Positions 59,002 to 64,000 of a stretch of DNA of 64,000 bases are shown here, one piece after another. A program made the position numbers and the translations under genes. How positions within the stretch are numbered: position 1 is the stretch's first letter; each line of letters begins with the position of its first letter. The stretch comes from Histoplasma ohiense. Taxonomy: Eukaryota > Ascomycota > Eurotiomycetes > Onygenales > Ajellomycetaceae. The notes under the pieces were generated by a model. It was not told where the DNA came from. It searched no databases and worked only from the letters and a program-made list of their open reading frames with translations. The stretch lies in NCBI GenBank assembly GCA_017607445.1, contig JAEVHH010000004.1, positions 5,766,001-5,830,000 on the forward strand, read 5' to 3'.

Positions 59002-60150
59002 TTCCAACCCTTGATATGTGCACATTGCGATCGAGCGAATACACGCACAGCAACCTGCTAGGAATCATTGCTGTAGTAGACGGGTGTAACCGATCGCGAT
59101 TGAAAACATATCACACCGGAAATCGTCCCTTCCATCCGCACTTTTCTTTATCTGCTTTCATGGAGCACAAAACACGGGTTTTATATATAGAGCATATGAC
59201 GTTTGCTTGGGACTCTCTCTCTCTCTCTCGCTCTTGATTTTTGTTGTATACCAGGAAATCGTATTTTGCTTTTCCTTTTGCCAAACGTGATAAGCGTCAG
59301 GCGTTTGGCTGCGTTCGGCTTTTGTCACTGCTTCTCTTCTTTCCGCTCGTATTCCTTCTTTGTATTAATTTTAATTGATGTCCTTTGTCAAGAGGGAGAA
59401 TTCCTACTTGTCGTTGACAATATTGTTCCAAACCCCCCCCCCCCAATACATAAAAATTCAAAAGGAAACCCTTTCAGAAAGCATTTTCAATAAAATATTT
59501 CAACTTTTCAAGCATCCCGGCAGGGAAATGTCTTCTTAATCTTCTCTTTTCTTTATTTCCATTCCTCTTCTTCTTGAGTTCTCAAGGATAATTCACTCCG
59601 CTTGTTTGCAACGACTATCATGTGTTATTACTTCCTCTCTCCTAGAGCAGAGAACAACCCAGATGTCTTCTTGCAAGTCGCAATGCCTAATTCAAGATAT
59701 TCACCCAGGAGGTCCACATCAGTGACATCCGAATGATCCCTCTCACTTCACCCACAACTTCAACTTCAGGACAGCAAGCCCTCCGATGTTTGAATAACTC
59801 GGAGCATCGTCTCTTTCTTGCAGTTTTTCAACCCTCATCTCATGGAATTCTCTTTCACGGCCTTTAGGTAGTCCTTTTGATTTTCTCGAACGACCTTTGG
59901 TCAAACTCACCAACTCACCTTATCCACCCTCAGCCCTCCCCCTTAAACCCCCCCCCTTTTTACCCACCGCGCCCTTCAGCCCAGCAACAAATGACACAAC
60001 ACAACAGCATTCCACCGCCCCTTTAACAAGGATTAAAAAATAAATAAAGGAAGAACACACCTTTGTCTAGCACAATCTCCGCCTCACACATCCGTCGACA
60101 ACTTATTCGGTCAATTCCAGCAAGGTAGGACCGCATCTTATCCCACAACA
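59002..60150. other. Intergenic region with a long pyrimidine-rich leader
   Basis: 1.15 kb holding the phosphatase 3' end and the promoter/leader of the next gene. CT-rich stretches, C-runs at 59431-59442 and 59949-59957, and (CT)n at 59215-59229 are typical of fungal 5' regions. No gene seen. Confidence 0.55.
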
Positions 60151-62838
60151 ATGAATCTCAGGGGCAGGGATACCCTAAAACCGCCAAAACGATATGATGA
60201 AGAGAATTTTACAAAACCCGCTCCGCCGCCTCCAGCACGGAACGAATCTCGTAGCTATAAACCGGATTTTGGGCGCCCCGTATTCCCACCACCTTTCGTT
60301 GACTTCAACCCCAATCTACCTCCTGCAGCATTCCCCACTATTGATACCCAACAGCCACCAAAATGTCCAGCACAGGAAGCTCCACAGAGTTCCAGGGACA
60401 GGATAGGGTCTATGCAGGAGCGCTCTGGTGCGAATTATTTCGGTCATGAAAATATCACTAACTGTCAATGTAACGCCAGTCGTGAGCGGGGAATGGCGGG
60501 GAAAGGAGAGGTATCCATGGTCGATGTTGGCGATGACTTTAGTAGCAGTGTCCCTGGAAAATTAAATCTTCAAGTTAGTTGCGACTGTGTGAATTACCCG
60601 AATGAGCTTGAGAATAGTGAACATGGAACAAGGAGCAGTATGAATCTGAGCGATGATGAGAATGATGTCGGAATCGGTGCTTATGAAGCGGCTGGGATGT
60701 CAGCTGTGAGATTACCATCTCTTCACCCCTTTCCCAAAGGAAGGTATTTTTAAGATGTATAATCCCTCGCTAATGCCTATCCTTATTATCAATAGGGCGC
60801 CCTCCAGGAGATAAAATGGAGCGATATATCCCCAATCCTTCAAACAGAAATCTTCGAGAATCTCCGTTCCGTCTGCGATTACCGCCAGGCAGTCGAGGCG
60901 CTGAGACTTAGCCCTTCAGAGCAAATCAAAATGATCGAACATTCTTCTGCGCGCAAGGAACAGGTTCAGCGCGAGAACGCGAAGTTAAACGAGATGAGAA
61001 CAAAACAACTACGGGCGTTGCTACGAATGGACAATAGTTATCTGAGAACCCAAAAAGTACCAGGTCAGCTAGTATTTAGAAACATTTCAAAAAAATTCCT
61101 CGATACGACCGCACATTCGGGCCCGGATTACTCCATGAGTCAAGCTAGCGATATCCTGATCGCACGCAAATATCTGAGAAGCCTTGGTTTGGACCCTATG
61201 TTTGCTGGTGAATGGAGTAACAATCTTGTGGCGATCACCACCACTGGTATGACAGGAGCTGACGAGGGGTTTGAATGGTCAGGGGAATTTCCGGTGGCTG
61301 AGGAAGCCAATATCTCTGAACATGGCGATACAGAGTGTGAAAGTAATCCTGATTCAGAAACAGCAACTGGTGCCAGTTCGCATTCCGATTGCTCCCCGCC
61401 TCCGAAACGACTACGGACTGTGGATCCTAGTCTGAATGCTGCTCAGCATCTACTTTACCATCGTCGGGAATCATCTATTCCTCGAGCCGGTACGCTGCGA
61501 TCCCTTCCCTTTCGAACTCTCAGTGACAAAGCCGAATCTTGTCAATGGCGACAGCCATCTAGGCCATTCCAAAACACCTTTTCTCAGTCATCACCACTGC
61601 GCCGTGAGTCGGTAGTTCGACTCAAAGTTGGGTCGCAAGGCGCTGCTCGAATACAACAAGATATCTTTGGAACACCAGGAGATATTATGCGAGGGCATTC
61701 GCAACCACAAATGAACATTTCCAATGATAATACAAGTGTAGCAAATATGTTGCCCCAATTATGGCCACGGCATGCAATATCGGGTAAGAGGGGAAGCTGC
61801 AAAACAATAAAGCGATCATTAGGGGGCACATGGATCTATAGCCAAAGTAGGGAAGATACGGAGGCTGCTTCTCGAGCTTCGCGGATGTACAGGGATGGGC
61901 TTGCAGCAGCCAGAGTTGAAGCTAAGGGTGCGCTTCGGGAAGATTCAGCATGCCATCAATCAAGCTCAGTCTCTCCACCCACGAACTTAACACCACCCAA
62001 CCTAGGTAATCCATGCCAGTTTGAGAAACCGAGGATGGAACCACTAGCTAGATGGACAAGTAGCCCGGGCCATAGTGGAAATCCAAGAATGATTCCCAAT
62101 CCGGGGTCAAATTTCGTCCCGCACTATATGTCGCTCAGCAACCACACCTTGTCGGAGGGATATGGACCACAATATTCACCAATAACGCCACCTTCGTTCC
62201 CAGCTCGATGCGAGCAAGAAGAAAACAAAACACTTGCGGGGAAACTAGAAGGATATGCCAGAGAACCCAATGACAACCAGGGTGGACCGCGTCTCTTAAT
62301 CACGACTAGTAATCCAACGCCAAATAATGCTCATATGCCGGGGGTTGCAACAACTACGTTTTGCTCTCAGACCACTAATGCAGAGGGAACATGCGCCAAA
62401 GAGGTCTCTCTAAATGCAGTACAAAGCTTAGTATCACCTGTACCAGAACTAGATATGACGGAGGTAAAGGGCGAAAGTACAGTTACATTTAGTGGGAAGG
62501 ATAAACACAGCTCGTCGCCAACCGAAACAGCTGTGCTCCCAAATGTGGACACCGTGCTCTCCTGCCCAAACGAAAACCCTCCAGATCTACCAAGCGCGGG
62601 TCTTTCAGGCGCAATAAGCTTAGGGAAGATGGAAGGACCCCGGAAAAAGAGAAATAGAAGGTATGGTCATGGGTGGACGAAGAAAAAGAAGTGTCCAGGC
62701 AAAACGGTCCAATTACCGACATGCGTTGAAACGACAACAGAAGAGTGCACAAAGAAAACTATGAAGCGCAATACTCTTGGGGTGGACGCTGCTAATACTA
62801 GAAGAAGAAGTGAAAGAATCAATAAGCAGGAAGCATGA
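60151..62838 (+). CDS. Large basic, probably nuclear protein of unknown function
   Basis: Two exons (60151-60705, 60796-62838) give 865 residues. I chose the GTGAGA donor at 60706 because the later GTATTT donor leads to an immediate stop. Residues ~1-185 are Pro-rich and disordered. The best-ordered part follows the intron: EIKWSDISPILQTEIFENLR, a helical KEQVQRENAKLNEMRTKQL and MSQASDILIARKYLRSLGLD. The remaining ~550 residues are low-complexity Ser/Thr/Pro with a basic end (KKRNRRYGHGWTKKKKC, TRRRSERINKQEA) that looks like a nuclear signal. No named domain is visible; the conserved block could be a protein-interaction module of a chromatin or transcription factor, but that is a guess. Confidence 0.75.
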
Positions 62839-64000
62839 ATTGGATACCGGGCGTTTTTGTCAGATGCATGATGGCTGGGGACAGATTGGAAAGTCTAGAA
62901 TAACCTTGAATTCCATTGTTGGCGCAATATACCTGCACTCTGCTTGGTTGGATTTCTGGATCTATTTATCTGCTTGTTTACTATCCTCTCCTCTCCTTTG
63001 TTTTTTTATTTCCCTTTTCTTTTTCGTTGCTGTAATATTTGAGGGATACAGTCCATTTGAGAGCAGTCAGTGTCATCAGCTATTGGGTCAGATAAAGGAG
63101 TCGTTCTCTTAAAGAAAAAAAAGATAAAAGATAAAAATAATGAACGAATGAATCAGACCCTGATATGTCACTGCAGGAACCTATGTGAGTGGATTCCGAA
63201 CAATTTCCTACAGAATTTTGCTTCGCCTCGGCTCCTGCTTGCTAGCTATTTCCCATCAACAGGAGATACTCGATAAGATAGCCTGTATTGCCTTCATACT
63301 TCAGCTCAGGGTAAGGGAAGCGTGTCCAGGAGTTAGATCCTCTACACCCATAAAAGGTCAAGCTACATGCTGGCCCGTGGTACATAATAGTACGATTTTG
63401 TAGCTGCACTCGCAGCAAAATGGTGATCTGGGAGACGAACATCTTTTTCCCCTGTCATGCAAGTAAGGAGGACACAACACCACTAACGGCGCTACACCGT
63501 TCGGGTCACAACATCACATACAGTGGATGAATCCGGAAGCGCGCAAACTGCGGTTGTATACGGCATGGCTTGATTAAGTGGTGTTGGACAACCTGTGCAG
63601 CTGGACAGAGCAAAATCCAGCACAGATCCAAATAGTATATATATATAGGCGTGGTGGTCTGGCCTAGCGTTCTGCTGGGAGAGCTTTCTCGCTGACGTAA
63701 TGCGCGACTATTTCGCGCCTCTAACCCAACCACGCGTAAAGTGGCGGACGACAGCAGCCGAGACGGAACTGACAGGCAAAGCAAAAGAGCACGCCTTGCT
63801 CAATTCCAGCTTGCACGCTGGCAGAAGCAGGTTGTTTTGGCTGTTCGGTAACAAGGTTTCCTTGATGCACGGTGAGTTTTCCTTAACCCCTCGCTACTAT
63901 CAATGGCAGTCATAAATGGCAGTGTGCTTCGAAAAATAAAACCTAATATATACCATTAGAGCAGGAATTCTGAATAAGGATTTAACGTAATTGCTACACG
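62839..64000. other. Gene-free right end
   Basis: 1.16 kb. The 3' region of the preceding gene has T- and A-rich runs (63001-63030, 63114-63140). Short frames beyond are unassignable. A (TA)n tract lies at 63637-63647. No gene recognised up to the window edge. Confidence 0.55.

Noticed and set aside
1..64000. CRISPR arrays, operons, bacterial ribosome-binding sites, riboswitches
   Set aside because: This is intron-bearing fungal nuclear DNA. No spaced direct-repeat array exists and the repeats seen are microsatellites or dispersed elements.

Overview
This window looks like nuclear DNA of a filamentous ascomycete, most likely Onygenales (Ajellomycetaceae type: Blastomyces/Emmonsia/Histoplasma relatives). 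The genes carry short 50-110 bp introns with GT donors, CTAAC/CTAAT-like branch sites and CAG/TAG/AAG acceptors. Every confident product is a fungal family, and a decayed DUF7924 copy, a family I know as expanded in Onygenales, lies near 43-44.6 kb. The species assignment is inference. I rebuilt gene models by hand from splice signals, reading-frame phase and family similarity; no search or RNA evidence was available.

Layout: 0-0.8 kb, N-terminal part of a coiled-coil protein running off the left edge. 0.8-3.8 kb, gene-poor relic DNA. 3.8-6.7 kb, RNA polymerase I subunit Rpa12 and an NCS1 nucleobase permease. 7.9-13.6 kb, the 60S-biogenesis factor Urb2 divergent from the MICOS subunit Mic10. 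14.4-18.7 kb, a Mac1/GRISEA copper-fist regulator and the sorting-machinery subunit Sam35. 21.7-26.1 kb, an F-box/ankyrin protein and an unusual intracellular trypsin-like peptidase. 26-31.3 kb, an AT-rich accessory block with one small secreted Cys-rich protein, dispersed repeats, a minisatellite and palindromes. 31.4-38.7 kb, the septation-network Cdc14 and an eight-exon sugar transporter. 41-42.5 kb, GGPP synthase. 43.2-44.6 kb, the DUF7924 pseudogene. 45-50 kb, a threonine-aldolase-family enzyme, a small unknown protein, a DUF1771-Smr protein and an ADAL-type adenosine deaminase. 53.6-54.4 kb, a three-finger C2H2 protein. 56.9-57.1 kb, a MITE-like inverted repeat. 58-59 kb, a dual-specificity-phosphatase-like protein with the fungal FCETGNERS signature. 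60-63 kb, a large basic, probably nuclear protein of unknown function.

Most genes are unrelated housekeeping loci, and I see no biosynthetic cluster. Two themes recur: nucleolar rRNA synthesis/processing (Rpa12, Urb2) and mitochondrial membrane architecture (Mic10, Sam35). The most interesting part is the accessory block at about 22-31 kb, where an orphan peptidase with a complete His-Asp-Ser triad and an effector-like secreted protein sit among promoter-like repeats. None of this is a proven system.
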